Both the position numbers and the translations under genes were made by a program. Positions 1-8,174 of a DNA stretch of 64,000 nt are shown here, piece after piece. The stretch spans positions 682,001 to 746,000 of the forward strand of contig NZ_CP141822.1 in NCBI RefSeq assembly GCF_035621455.1. Reading direction: 5' to 3'. Source of the stretch: Vibrio natriegens NBRC 15636 = ATCC 14048 = DSM 759. GTDB lineage: Bacteria > Pseudomonadota > Gammaproteobacteria > Enterobacterales > Vibrionaceae. Within the stretch, counting starts at the first letter, position 1. The number at the start of each line of letters is the position of its first letter. The notes beneath the pieces were generated by a model. It did not search any database. It was not told the DNA's origin and worked only from the letters and a program-made list of their open reading frames with translations.

Positions 1-1
1 T

Positions 2-841
2 CAGGCATTTGCTAATGGCGACATGCTACAAATCATTTTTATGGCAATTCTGACCGGTTTGGCGATTCAAGCTTTGGATTCTCGTGGTGGTCCTGCTATC
101 CGCACCTTTAAGATGGCTAATGAGATCATGATGAAGCTTGTTGGGTTGGTGATGAGCCTTGCGCCTTACGGTGTATTCGCGCTGATGATTCAATTAGGTG
201 CGACGCTGGATGCAAACACGCTAATGTCCGTTGCAGGTTATGTTGCTTTGGTTGTGACTATGCTTGTGTTCTGGATTTTCGTTTTCTATCCAATGGCGGT
301 AGGTATTGCTACAGGCACGTCTCCGAAGACATTTCTTCGTGCGACTCGCGAGCAGATTTTATTTTCTCTATCTACGGCAAGCTCAAACGCGACCATTCCT
401 GTAACGATGCGTACTCTGACAGACAAGCTACAGGTGTCTAAATCAGTTGCTGGTTTTGGTGTGCCACTAGGCGCGACAATGAACATGTCAGGTGTGTCTA
501 TCTATATTGCTCTGGCTACATTGTTTGTCGCGAACGCTTTTGGCCAGCCAATTAATACTTCGGACATTTTCACCTTAGGCTTGACGATTCTTCTATTATC
601 GATTGGTGCGGGTGGCGTTCCTGGCGGTGGTGTTGTGATGGTTGGGGTTCTGCTTCACCAACTCGGTTTGCCACCAGAAGGCCTGGCAATTATTGCTGCG
701 GTTGACCGTATTAATGACATGTTCTGTACCTCATCAAACGTGGTGGGTGATACTGCAGTCAACACTATTGTTGCAAAAACAGAAGGTGAGATTGGTAAAG
801 AGGAGAGCGTTGATGCTGAGCCAGTACAGGCAAATGCATAG
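2..841 (+). CDS. Sodium:dicarboxylate symporter family protein, C-terminal part
   Basis: The reading frame is open from the left edge, so the N-terminus lies outside the window; about 279 residues remain. The protein is a membrane transporter of the DAACS (glutamate/dicarboxylate:cation symporter) family, recognised by hydrophobic segments and the re-entrant-loop motif GAGGVPGGG. Two substrate-site positions differ from acidic amino acid carriers: the NMDGT motif reads NMSGV, and the position of the substrate-binding Arg in the segment DRINDMFCTSSNVVGD is Cys. In animal homologues a neutral residue there goes with neutral amino acid transport, so the substrate may not be a dicarboxylate; this is inference. 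The gene is followed by a strong terminator and is separate from dnaK. Confidence 0.85.
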   Translation, partial: QAFANGDMLQIIFMAILTGLAIQALDSRGGPAIRTFKMANEIMMKLVGLVMSLAPYGVFALMIQLGATLDANTLMSVAGYVALVVTMLVFWIFVFYPMAVGIATGTSPKTFLRATREQILFSLSTASSNATIPVTMRTLTDKLQVSKSVAGFGVPLGATMNMSGVSIYIALATLFVANAFGQPINTSDIFTLGLTILLLSIGAGGVPGGGVVMVGVLLHQLGLPPEGLAIIAAVDRINDMFCTSSNVVGDTAVNTIVAKTEGEIGKEESVDAEPVQANA

Positions 842-857
842 TAGCGTTACTCAATAA

Positions 858-896
858 ACAAGAAAGCGAGCTATTACGGCTCGCTTTCTTGTTTTC
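858..896 (+). terminator. Rho-independent terminator after the symporter gene
   Basis: A 14-bp perfect stem (858-871 with 879-892) encloses a 7-base loop and is followed by a short T-rich stretch. It lies 17 bases after the stop codon. Confidence 0.8.
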
Positions 897-1101
897 TGGG
901 CCATGAGTGCCCATTTTCTCTTGGTTAGTGTTGCTTTATTGAACGACAGTGATGTGACCTAATCCTAACTAATCAGAAAGAAAGCGATTAAATCAGAAAA
1001 AAAACGCTTTTTTTCAATTCTGCCCTTGAAAAGCATTTTACCGCCCTTATCTATGTGGCATAGAGAAGCAAACATTGATTATTTTTGTTTGTGAGCAAGG
1101 G

Positions 1102-1130
1102 TTGAAACCCGATTCTCCTCCCCCCACATT
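1102..1130 (+). promoter_or_regulatory. Candidate heat-shock (sigma-32) promoter of dnaK
   Basis: TTGAAA (1102-1107) and CCCCACATT (1122-1130) are separated by 14 bases, close to the sigma-32 consensus of TTGAAA and CCCCAT. The predicted start of transcription lies about 40 bases before the dnaK ATG. The remainder of the 842-1175 gap holds the symporter terminator and AT-rich DNA without another recognisable signal. Confidence 0.6.
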
Positions 1131-1175
1131 GGGGTTATAACCAAACGAAAATAGAATTTATTCGGAGATAGCCAG

Positions 1176-3086
1176 ATGGGTAAAATCATTGGTATTGACT
1201 TAGGTACTACTAACTCATGTGTTGCTGTATTAGACGGCGACAAACCTCGTGTAATTGAAAACGCAGAGGGTGAACGTACTACTGCATCGGTTATTGCTTA
1301 CACTGATGGTGAGACACTAGTAGGTCAGCCAGCAAAACGTCAAGCAGTAACTAACCCTGAAAACACGCTATTTGCAATTAAGCGTCTAATCGGTCGTCGT
1401 TTTGAAGACGAAGAAGTTCAGCGTGACATCGAAATCATGCCTTACAAAATCGTTAAGGCTGACAACGGTGACGCTTGGGTAGAAGCGAAAGGCCAAAAAA
1501 TGGCTGCTCCTCAGGTTTCTGCTGAAGTTCTTAAGAAAATGAAGAAAACTGCTGAAGACTTCCTAGGTGAGGAAGTAACTGGCGCAGTTATCACAGTACC
1601 TGCTTACTTCAACGATGCTCAGCGTCAAGCAACAAAAGATGCTGGCCGTATCGCAGGTCTAGAAGTTAAACGTATCATCAACGAACCAACTGCAGCAGCG
1701 CTAGCTTACGGTCTAGACAAGAAAGGCGGTGACCGCACTATCGCTGTATATGACCTTGGTGGTGGTACATTCGATATCTCAATCATCGAAATCGATGAAG
1801 TTGAAGGCGAGAAAACTTTCGAAGTTCTAGCAACTAACGGTGACACTCACCTAGGTGGTGAAGACTTTGATAACCGTCTGATCAACTACTTAGTTGACGA
1901 GTTCAACAAAGAGCAAGGTATCAACCTTAAGAACGATCCACTAGCAATGCAGCGTGTTAAAGAAGCAGCAGAAAAAGCGAAAATCGAGCTTTCTTCTACT
2001 ACTCAAACTGACGTAAACCTACCTTACGTTACTGCAGATGCGACTGGTCCTAAGCACATGAACATCAAAGTAACTCGTGCGAAACTAGAATCTCTAGTTG
2101 AAGACCTAGTACAACGTTCTCTTGAGCCTCTAAAAGTAGCTCTAGCTGACGCTGACCTATCAGTAAGCGAAATCACTGATGTAATCCTAGTTGGTGGTCA
2201 GACTCGTATGCCTATGGTTCAAGCGAAAGTGGCTGAGTTCTTTGGTAAAGAAGCTCGCCGTGACGTGAACCCTGATGAAGCAGTAGCGATGGGTGCTGCA
2301 GTTCAAGGTGGTGTACTTGCAGGTGACGTTAAAGACGTACTGCTTCTAGACGTAACTCCACTGTCTCTAGGTATCGAGACAATGGGTGGCGTAATGACTA
2401 AGCTAGTTGAGAAGAACACAACTATCCCAACTAAAGCGAACCAAGTTTTCTCTACAGCAGAAGACAACCAGAGCGCGGTAACTATCCACGTTCTACAAGG
2501 TGAGCGTAAGCAAGCGATGTACAACAAGTCTCTAGGTCAATTCAACCTAGAAGGCATCCAGCCTGCACCACGTGGCATGCCACAAATCGAAGTAACTTTC
2601 GACCTTGATGCGGACGGTATCCTACACGTATCAGCGAAAGACAAGCAGACTGGTAAAGAGCAGAAGATCACTATCCAGGCTTCTGGCGGTCTAAGCGACG
2701 AAGACATCGAGAAAATGGTACAAGAAGCAGAAGCTAACAAAGAAGCGGACAAAAAGTTCGAAGAGCTAGCAACTGCACGTAACCAAGCAGACCAAATGAT
2801 TCACGGTACTCGTAAGCAAGTGGAAGAAGCGGGTGAAGCACTTCCAGCTGAAGAGAAAGAGAAGATTGAAGCTGCAATTTCTGAGCTAGAAGAAGCGCGT
2901 AAAGGCGAAGATAAAGAAGCTATCGACGCTAAAGTTCAAGCGCTAATGACTGCTGCTCAAAAACTGATGGAAATCGCTCAGCAACAAGCTCAAGCACAAC
3001 AAGGTGCTGAAGCTGGCGCTCAAAAGTCTGCAGATGACGATGTTGTAGATGCAGAGTTCGAAGAAGTTAAAGACGATAAGAAGTAA
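1176..3086 (+). CDS. dnaK: Molecular chaperone DnaK (Hsp70)
   Basis: An ATP-dependent cytosolic chaperone that binds exposed hydrophobic peptides and works with DnaJ and GrpE in folding and heat-shock control. The 636 residues are the usual length. The N-terminal nucleotide-binding domain (about 1-385) begins with [16 protein letters not shown] and contains the phosphate motif DLGGGTFD. The interdomain linker [16 protein letters not shown] is followed by the substrate-binding domain (about 390-605), and the tail ends in the acidic [13 protein letters not shown] typical of proteobacterial DnaK. A good Shine-Dalgarno sequence (CGGAGA) precedes the ATG. It is followed by dnaJ at 217 bases and preceded by a sigma-32-like promoter. 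Codon use looks strongly biased, as expected for an abundant protein. Confidence 0.99.
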   Translation: MGKIIGIDLGTTNSCVAVLDGDKPRVIENAEGERTTASVIAYTDGETLVGQPAKRQAVTNPENTLFAIKRLIGRRFEDEEVQRDIEIMPYKIVKADNGDAWVEAKGQKMAAPQVSAEVLKKMKKTAEDFLGEEVTGAVITVPAYFNDAQRQATKDAGRIAGLEVKRIINEPTAAALAYGLDKKGGDRTIAVYDLGGGTFDISIIEIDEVEGEKTFEVLATNGDTHLGGEDFDNRLINYLVDEFNKEQGINLKNDPLAMQRVKEAAEKAKIELSSTTQTDVNLPYVTADATGPKHMNIKVTRAKLESLVEDLVQRSLEPLKVALADADLSVSEITDVILVGGQTRMPMVQAKVAEFFGKEARRDVNPDEAVAMGAAVQGGVLAGDVKDVLLLDVTPLSLGIETMGGVMTKLVEKNTTIPTKANQVFSTAEDNQSAVTIHVLQGERKQAMYNKSLGQFNLEGIQPAPRGMPQIEVTFDLDADGILHVSAKDKQTGKEQKITIQASGGLSDEDIEKMVQEAEANKEADKKFEELATARNQADQMIHGTRKQVEEAGEALPAEEKEKIEAAISELEEARKGEDKEAIDAKVQALMTAAQKLMEIAQQQAQAQQGAEAGAQKSADDDVVDAEFEEVKDDKK

Positions 3087-3095
3087 TTCAACATT

Positions 3096-3185
3096 AGGGT
3101 AATTTGATACTTTGGTAGAAAATTACCCTGTTGGAAACACTTATTGGAATCTTTGCGGGCGTTTGAGGTGACTCTAACGCCCGCA
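3096..3185 (+). other. Two hairpins in the dnaK-dnaJ intergenic region
   Basis: A perfect 10-bp stem (3096-3105 with 3120-3129, 14-base loop) is followed by a second 10-bp GC-rich stem (3154-3163 with 3176-3185, 12-base loop). Neither is followed by a T run, so they do not look like full terminators. They may protect dnaK mRNA 3' ends or reduce read-through into dnaJ, giving unequal dosage of the two chaperones; that role is inferred. Confidence 0.6.
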
Positions 3186-3303
3186 TGTTTGTAAATAGCC
3201 CAGTCTTTCTAGCTAAGCGCTTTTCAGAGAAAGCTTTTATCTAAAACGATATTAACACCAAGCGGCAGCGGCCGTTTGCAGTACTACATTGGTGACGAAG
3301 AAC

Positions 3304-4452
3304 ATGTCAAAACGTGATTTTTACGAAGTATTAGGCGTAAGCCGTGATGCATCAGAACGTGATATCAAAAAGGCGTATAAGCGTCTTGCAATGAAATTCC
3401 ACCCAGACCGTAACCAGGGTGATGATTCTGCTGCGGATAAGTTTAAAGAAGTAAAAGAAGCGTACGAAATTCTCACTGATCCTCAGAAGAAAGCGGCTTA
3501 CGACCAGTACGGTCATGCTGCTTTTGAACAAGGCGGCGGTTTCGGTGGCGGCGGCTTTGGTGGCGGCGGTGCTGATTTCGGCGACATCTTTGGCGATGTT
3601 TTCGGTGATATCTTTGGTGGCGGTCGCCGTGGTGGTGGTGGCGGTCATCGTGCACAACGTGGTGCTGACCTTCGTTACAACATGGAACTGACTCTAGAAG
3701 AAGCCGTTCGCGGTGTAACAAAAGAAATCGAAGTTCCAACACTGGTACACTGTGATACTTGTGATGGTAGCGGTGCGAAAAAAGGCACGTCAGCTGAAAC
3801 CTGTGGTACTTGTCATGGCCACGGCCAAGTACAAATGCGTCAAGGTTTCTTCGCGGTTCAGCAAACCTGTCCAACCTGTCATGGTAAAGGTAAGATCATC
3901 AAAGACCCTTGTAATGAGTGTCATGGTCAGGGCCGCAAACAGAAAACTAAAACACTTAACGTTAAGATCCCTGCCGGTGTGGATACGGGTGATCGCATTC
4001 GTCTGTCTGGCGAAGGTGAAGCGGGAGAAATGGGCGCACCAGCAGGTGACCTATATGTTCAGGTACACGTAAAAGACCACCATATTTTTGAGCGCGATGG
4101 CAACAATCTATACTGTGAAGTACCAGTAAGTTTTGCCATGGCAGCACTAGGTGGTGAAGTAGAAGTACCAACATTGGATGGCCGAGTTAGCCTGAAAGTA
4201 CCATCAGAAACGCAAACTGGCCGTATGTTCCGTATGCGCGGTAAAGGTGTGAAAGGTGTTCGTGGCGGCGGTATCGGTGATCTCATCGTTAAGTTGGTTG
4301 TAGAAACTCCGGTGAACCTAAGTTCACGTCAGAAAGAGTTGCTAAAAGAGTTTGAAGAATCTTGTGGTGGCGAAGCGGCGACAAAACACAAGCCTAAGTC
4401 AGAAGGTTTCTTCAATGGCGTTAAAAAGTTCTTCGATGACCTAACGAGCTAA
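3304..4452 (+). CDS. dnaJ: Chaperone DnaJ (Hsp40)
   Basis: A co-chaperone that delivers unfolded proteins to DnaK and stimulates its ATPase. The 382 residues run: J-domain (1-70, with the HPD motif in [10 protein letters not shown]), a long Gly/Phe-rich linker (about 75-125), a zinc-binding cysteine-rich domain with four CxxCxGxG repeats ([32 protein letters not shown]), then the substrate-binding C-terminal domains. The ATG at 3304 is preferred to an upstream GTG at 3289 because [11 protein letters not shown] is the conserved N-terminus. It probably shares heat-shock control with dnaK. Confidence 0.98.
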   Translation: MSKRDFYEVLGVSRDASERDIKKAYKRLAMKFHPDRNQGDDSAADKFKEVKEAYEILTDPQKKAAYDQYGHAAFEQGGGFGGGGFGGGGADFGDIFGDVFGDIFGGGRRGGGGGHRAQRGADLRYNMELTLEEAVRGVTKEIEVPTLVHCDTCDGSGAKKGTSAETCGTCHGHGQVQMRQGFFAVQQTCPTCHGKGKIIKDPCNECHGQGRKQKTKTLNVKIPAGVDTGDRIRLSGEGEAGEMGAPAGDLYVQVHVKDHHIFERDGNNLYCEVPVSFAMAALGGEVEVPTLDGRVSLKVPSETQTGRMFRMRGKGVKGVRGGGIGDLIVKLVVETPVNLSSRQKELLKEFEESCGGEAATKHKPKSEGFFNGVKKFFDDLTS

Positions 4453-4475
4453 AGCGACCCACAATTCAAAATCAC

Positions 4476-4508
4476 AAAGGCTTGCAGAGATGCAGGCCTT
4501 TTTGTTTT
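4476..4508 (+). terminator. Terminator of dnaJ
   Basis: An 11-bp stem with one G-T pair (4476-4486 with 4491-4501) is followed by a T-rich tail. It lies between the convergent ends of dnaJ and the pilE-like gene. Confidence 0.8.
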
Positions 4509-4518
4509 TAGACGAAGC

Positions 4519-4953
4519 TCAGTTCCAGCATGTACTTGGTGACTCAACATTGGTTGCAGTAAGTTTGAGTGCATTGATTCCTGAGGGGAAGCAACTGTCC
4601 TCATCTTGGCCAAGATCGGATTTCGCTGTTGCCGTGATGGTATAAGACGTGGTTGCGGAACTCACGATAGAAAAAGTAAAGCGATCATTTGCAGAATCAC
4701 AGATCGAGCAATTGCCTCCCGAAATAATAGAGCTCCAGTCATACCCTCCATCATAAGAGGTTTCCAAAGCCAGTTGGATACGGCTGATATCGCTCAGTGC
4801 CACCGTTCGGTGCGACTTAATGACATGATTTGTGTACGAGGGATAAGCGATAGCAGAAATGATCCCGACAATCACGACCGCTATCAGTAATTCGATCAAT
4901 GTCATCCCACTTAATCTTATTTTGTCTCTGTTACAACAATATATTCGAATCAT
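4519..4953 (-). CDS. pilE: Type IV pilin, PilE-like minor pilin
   Basis: A 144-residue prepilin. The leader ends in Gly and is followed by MTLIELLIAVVIVG, the class III signal cleaved and methylated by prepilin peptidase, with the conserved Glu at mature position 5 and a hydrophobic assembly helix. The globular part carries four Cys (two in NCSICDS, two near the C-terminus) that could form disulfides. The ATG at 4953 is chosen because AAGGGA lies just upstream; a longer reading would add 20 residues before the leader. The gene points away from the fimT-pilWXV operon, with a divergent intergenic region of about 100 bases. Minor pilins of this locus in vibrios are associated with the competence/MSHA-type pilus systems; the exact pilus served is not shown here. 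No terminator of its own was seen. Confidence 0.85.
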   Translation of the reverse strand: MIRIYCCNRDKIRLSGMTLIELLIAVVIVGIISAIAYPSYTNHVIKSHRTVALSDISRIQLALETSYDGGYDWSSIISGGNCSICDSANDRFTFSIVSSATTSYTITATAKSDLGQDEDSCFPSGINALKLTATNVESPSTCWN

Positions 4954-5056
4954 TACGAGTAGTTCCCTTTTCACTTTTACGGCTATTTTTCGCAGGTGAT
5001 AGCATCTGTGCAAGATGAATTACAGTTGACTAGATGTTTGCATAGGAATTTGGGAA

Positions 5057-5566
5057 ATGCCTCGCGGGTTTACGTTATTGGAGCTAATTATTACGGTATC
5101 GGTGTTGAGTATTTTGCTGGCTGCTGCTGCGCCAAGGTTTAGTCGTGTTTCGCAAACAGTACAGATGCAAGGCCTTGCAACAGAACTATTTGGTTTTCTG
5201 AATCAAAGTAGGTCAGAAGCGGTCATGAGAAATAAAAAGTTGTATGTACATTTTTCGATGGATAAAGACAACACCATCAATGAAGGCAATTGGTCATTTA
5301 ACTTGACGGATTCCTCCGTTGCTGGCGGAACGAGCATTTTACATTTATCCGGTTCACCTTATTCAGAGCTATCGATAAATCATAACTATAACGCGAAATA
5401 TATTAGCTTTGAAGAAGTAAGAGGAAGGCCGAACTCTGGGAATATAGAGTTCTTTTCGACTAACAATCAGAACTCCAAACTGAAAATCAAACTTTCTAAC
5501 CCTCCTGGTCGTATTAAAGTTTGCAGTATGTCGGGAGCAAAATTATATGACTACTCTAAATGTTAG
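5057..5566 (+). CDS. fimT: Type IV minor pilin, FimT/GspH-like
   Basis: A 169-residue prepilin with a very short leader (MPRG) followed by FTLLELIITVSVLSILL, including Glu5. The downstream part matches the GspH/FimT pseudopilin pattern of a small beta-rich globular domain ending with two Cys (KVCSMSG and the final Cys). Such proteins prime pilus assembly and, in some bacteria, FimT binds DNA for transformation. It is the first gene of an operon whose later genes overlap: pilW starts 20 bases before this stop codon. Sequence and codon use look AT-richer than the flanking housekeeping genes. Confidence 0.85.
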   Translation: MPRGFTLLELIITVSVLSILLAAAAPRFSRVSQTVQMQGLATELFGFLNQSRSEAVMRNKKLYVHFSMDKDNTINEGNWSFNLTDSSVAGGTSILHLSGSPYSELSINHNYNAKYISFEEVRGRPNSGNIEFFSTNNQNSKLKIKLSNPPGRIKVCSMSGAKLYDYSKC

Positions 5567-6164
5567 GCTGCGCTATCAAAGAGGCAGCTCTTTAATCGAG
5601 TTAATGATCAGTTCTTTAATTGGTTTAATTCTATTAGGTGTGATTGGCTCGGTCTTTCTTAGCTTGCAAAAAACAGCAAGAGATAAAAGTTTGGAGTTGC
5701 ATCTCCTACAGGGGATTAACCTTACTTTTTCAATGATGAAAGAAGATATTCAACGAGCTGGTTACGATGGCGGAAACGGTAATTCGCTCAAGGTATCTGG
5801 CTCTATAAATACAATAACGTTGAGCGGCGCTTCTTCTGTTGGTTTTGTTTATTTCAAACAAGGCTCTCCGGATAACAAAGACTATCGAAATATTAAGTAT
5901 GAGAAGCGCGATACTCGACTTTTAATATGCGAAAAAGGTGTGGTTTCACAAGCTCAAATATTAACTTTTGATGGTATAGATTTTTGTCGATCTTTATTTG
6001 ATGAAGATATTTTGCACGTCACTCAATTTTCAGTGAGTTCAGGAACCGTTACGAATGGAAAAACGACAAGTGCATTAACCGACATCCAATTAGGTTTACA
6101 AACGGTTGATGGCTCTTTTAGCAAAGTGGAAACAGTCTCAATTAAGCAAAGGAACTGGCAATGA
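5547..6164 (+). CDS. pilW: Type IV minor pilin, PilW-like
   Basis: A 205-residue prepilin: the leader MTTLNVRLRYQRG is followed by SSLIELMISSLIGLILLGV, with the conserved Glu5 and transmembrane helix. PilW-type proteins join the minor pilin complex at the pilus tip with PilX, PilV and FimT. The start lies inside fimT and the stop overlaps the pilX start by 4 bases (ATGA), so translation is probably coupled. Assignment to PilW rests on gene order and the N-terminal motif; the globular domain is poorly conserved in this family. Confidence 0.8.
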   Translation: MTTLNVRLRYQRGSSLIELMISSLIGLILLGVIGSVFLSLQKTARDKSLELHLLQGINLTFSMMKEDIQRAGYDGGNGNSLKVSGSINTITLSGASSVGFVYFKQGSPDNKDYRNIKYEKRDTRLLICEKGVVSQAQILTFDGIDFCRSLFDEDILHVTQFSVSSGTVTNGKTTSALTDIQLGLQTVDGSFSKVETVSIKQRNWQ

Positions 6165-7474
6165 AATTTAAGTCTAATCAATCAGGCTATGTCGCACTGC
6201 TGGTGACTTCCATTCTTTTGCTGCTTGCTTTGATTGTGGTTCTTGCTTCATCAAAAGGTATCTTTTTTCAAATCAAAGTTGCTCAGAATGAGTTAAGAGC
6301 TCGACAGGCACATTGGAAAGCTGAGGGTGGGCTGGAATGTGCATTTTCTAAAGCTAAACTAGAGAAAAAGATACCCGCCACGGTAGATGATTGTAAAACT
6401 GCAATGGAACTCAATGGATTAACTTTTTCTGCTGGAGAATTTAGTGTCGTTACTTCTGAATTAGAAAACGCAAGGCTTCGGAAAATCATCAAGTTTCCAG
6501 CTGTTGGCGGGGCTGGGGCTATAAAATCTACTTCTGATCTTGTTATTAATGGTTCCTATACGAGTTCTGCTGATCCCGGAAAAAGTCTCGGAAATAATTT
6601 ATGGAAATGCACGTCGGTTCTCTACTCCAATTATTTCTATGCTACAAGCGTGAGCACACGTCATCCCTATCAAATGTCTAAAAAGCCTTATGCAAAATTT
6701 CCAGATAGCAATCCTGGACAATTGCAAGAATGTGCTACAACTCATTACAGTTGGGCAAAGAGCGTTGCTAACTCTGAAGATGACTATCGAAAATCTTCAA
6801 GCATGGATCCTTTTAAGGATGTATTTGATGTGCCACGAAGCGAATGGTTTGATGTGATGTCTGACAACTCGCTGTTTGGTTATGTGCCACTCTCATTAAA
6901 CCCTGCCAAATTGGACTCTGAGAAAGATTTACCTAAGCCTAGTTTCAACGACAAGTGTGCGGAAAATATCGTAGACAACATTAAAGCCGGCAAAGATCTG
7001 GTTTGGGTCTACGGTGGATGTGAAATAGATACGGCGGGCTTTTCCAGCATCAAATCTGCTATTGATAAACACTTAAGTGGTAGTGGCATTATTTTAGTCG
7101 TTCAAGACGGGATTTTATCTACGAGAGGAACTCAGGACTTTACTGGCATGCTCTATCACTTTATTTCCCCCCTGTATGCTGATCCGAAGGGGGTTGTTCC
7201 GGACTTTGCTGGTTGGGATAAACTTGAGAACCATAAAGATTTAAAAGGGGTGATTTCTTCACTTGCTGCTACCGTACCAATGAAAAAGGAAAGAGTCGGC
7301 TACTTCCAACATGGCTCTTTTAACCCTCTAGGAGGTTTTGTAATGGATGCTCCTGGCACTTTCGCTCTTTTCAACGCCGCATTAGATTTTCAGTACAATC
7401 GTGATGTGATTGATGAACCATTGAAAAAGATCAAAAAAGTATATTGGAAAAAAGGCTCCTGGAATGATCTCTAA
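6161..7474 (+). CDS. PilX-like pilus assembly protein with long C-terminal domain
   Basis: Residues 1-35 have the PilX N-terminal layout (QSGYVALLVTSILLLLALIVVL): a Gly before a hydrophobic helix but no canonical Glu5. The 437 residues are about twice the length I expect for a PilX (roughly 200), so the C-terminal 250 or so residues are an additional domain that I do not recognise. At least six Cys are spread through it (for example EGGLECAF, KCTSV, QECATTH, DKCAEN, GGCEID). Position third in the operon, overlapping both neighbours, supports a role in the minor pilin complex. The extra domain might take an adhesive or tip role; that is speculation. Confidence 0.7.
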   Translation: MKFKSNQSGYVALLVTSILLLLALIVVLASSKGIFFQIKVAQNELRARQAHWKAEGGLECAFSKAKLEKKIPATVDDCKTAMELNGLTFSAGEFSVVTSELENARLRKIIKFPAVGGAGAIKSTSDLVINGSYTSSADPGKSLGNNLWKCTSVLYSNYFYATSVSTRHPYQMSKKPYAKFPDSNPGQLQECATTHYSWAKSVANSEDDYRKSSSMDPFKDVFDVPRSEWFDVMSDNSLFGYVPLSLNPAKLDSEKDLPKPSFNDKCAENIVDNIKAGKDLVWVYGGCEIDTAGFSSIKSAIDKHLSGSGIILVVQDGILSTRGTQDFTGMLYHFISPLYADPKGVVPDFAGWDKLENHKDLKGVISSLAATVPMKKERVGYFQHGSFNPLGGFVMDAPGTFALFNAALDFQYNRDVIDEPLKKIKKVYWKKGSWNDL

Positions 7475-7874
7475 ACAGCAAGGATTTAGTTTACTCGAAG
7501 TCTTGATTGCTTTTTTGCTTCTCGGAGTAGGGGCATTAGGTTTAACAAAGCTAAATGTGTACTTAGAGCGCGAATCGGACTATGCGATTCAAAGTATCGA
7601 GGCTCTTCGTCTGGCCGAAAACAAACTCGAATGGTTTCGCACCCGAGGTGCATCTTCTGCCGTTTCTGTAATACCTATCGCCGATTTCGATTCTATCGCA
7701 ACGGGCTCTTCAATTTCAGGCGCTTACAGTCTTCAATGGCAGGTGCCTTCCGCAACAATCTCTGGGTCGCTTAAAACGATTACTGTTACTTCAAGCTGGG
7801 AAGACAGGATGGGGCAGACCCAGTCTGTTCAGTTGAAAACGATGATCTCTCGTTATAGTGAATTTGATAAATAA
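7464..7874 (+). CDS. pilV: Type IV minor pilin, PilV-like
   Basis: A 136-residue prepilin: leader MISKQQG, then FSLLEVLIAFLLLGVGALG with Glu5 and a transmembrane assembly helix, matching the PilV N-terminus. It overlaps the pilX-like gene by 11 bases and is the last gene of the operon. No PilY1 gene follows, unlike several other bacteria with fimT-pilVWX clusters. No clear terminator is visible after the stop codon. Confidence 0.8.
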   Translation: MISKQQGFSLLEVLIAFLLLGVGALGLTKLNVYLERESDYAIQSIEALRLAENKLEWFRTRGASSAVSVIPIADFDSIATGSSISGAYSLQWQVPSATISGSLKTITVTSSWEDRMGQTQSVQLKTMISRYSEFDK

Positions 7875-8174
7875 CGCTTCTCCAGTGCGTCATCATCGCT
7901 TTAAAAAGTATCGTCGCTTTTTTCCTACGTCCTTTTCAGGTTTATTTCCATCAGTTAATGGAGGGTTTTAGAACTGTTAACGTGAATGATGTGCTGCTGT
8001 TTTTATTATGTTTCATCCGGTTGCCATTTTTGCAAAATGTGTCTCCAAATATGAAAAAATACTAGCATCTTGTACTTTTTATCTTGGTTTTAACTAGAAT
8101 ACTTGGCTGAAAACAGGCCGCAATAAATTATTCCAAAAGGCCATAGCACCAACATCATTCATTATGGAGTTACC
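7875..8174. other. Intergenic region before the AbgT-family gene
   Basis: 300 bases, AT-rich. A weak promoter for the downstream gene may be TTGTAC (8070-8075) with TAGAAT (8095-8100), spacing 19. A good Shine-Dalgarno (TGGAG) lies before the ATG at 8175. No RNA gene or repeat was recognised. Confidence 0.35.

Noticed and set aside
3473..3874. Minus-strand ORFs of 100-130 residues within dnaJ
   Set aside because: Their His/Arg/Thr-rich products mirror the Gly/Phe-rich and zinc-finger codons of dnaJ.
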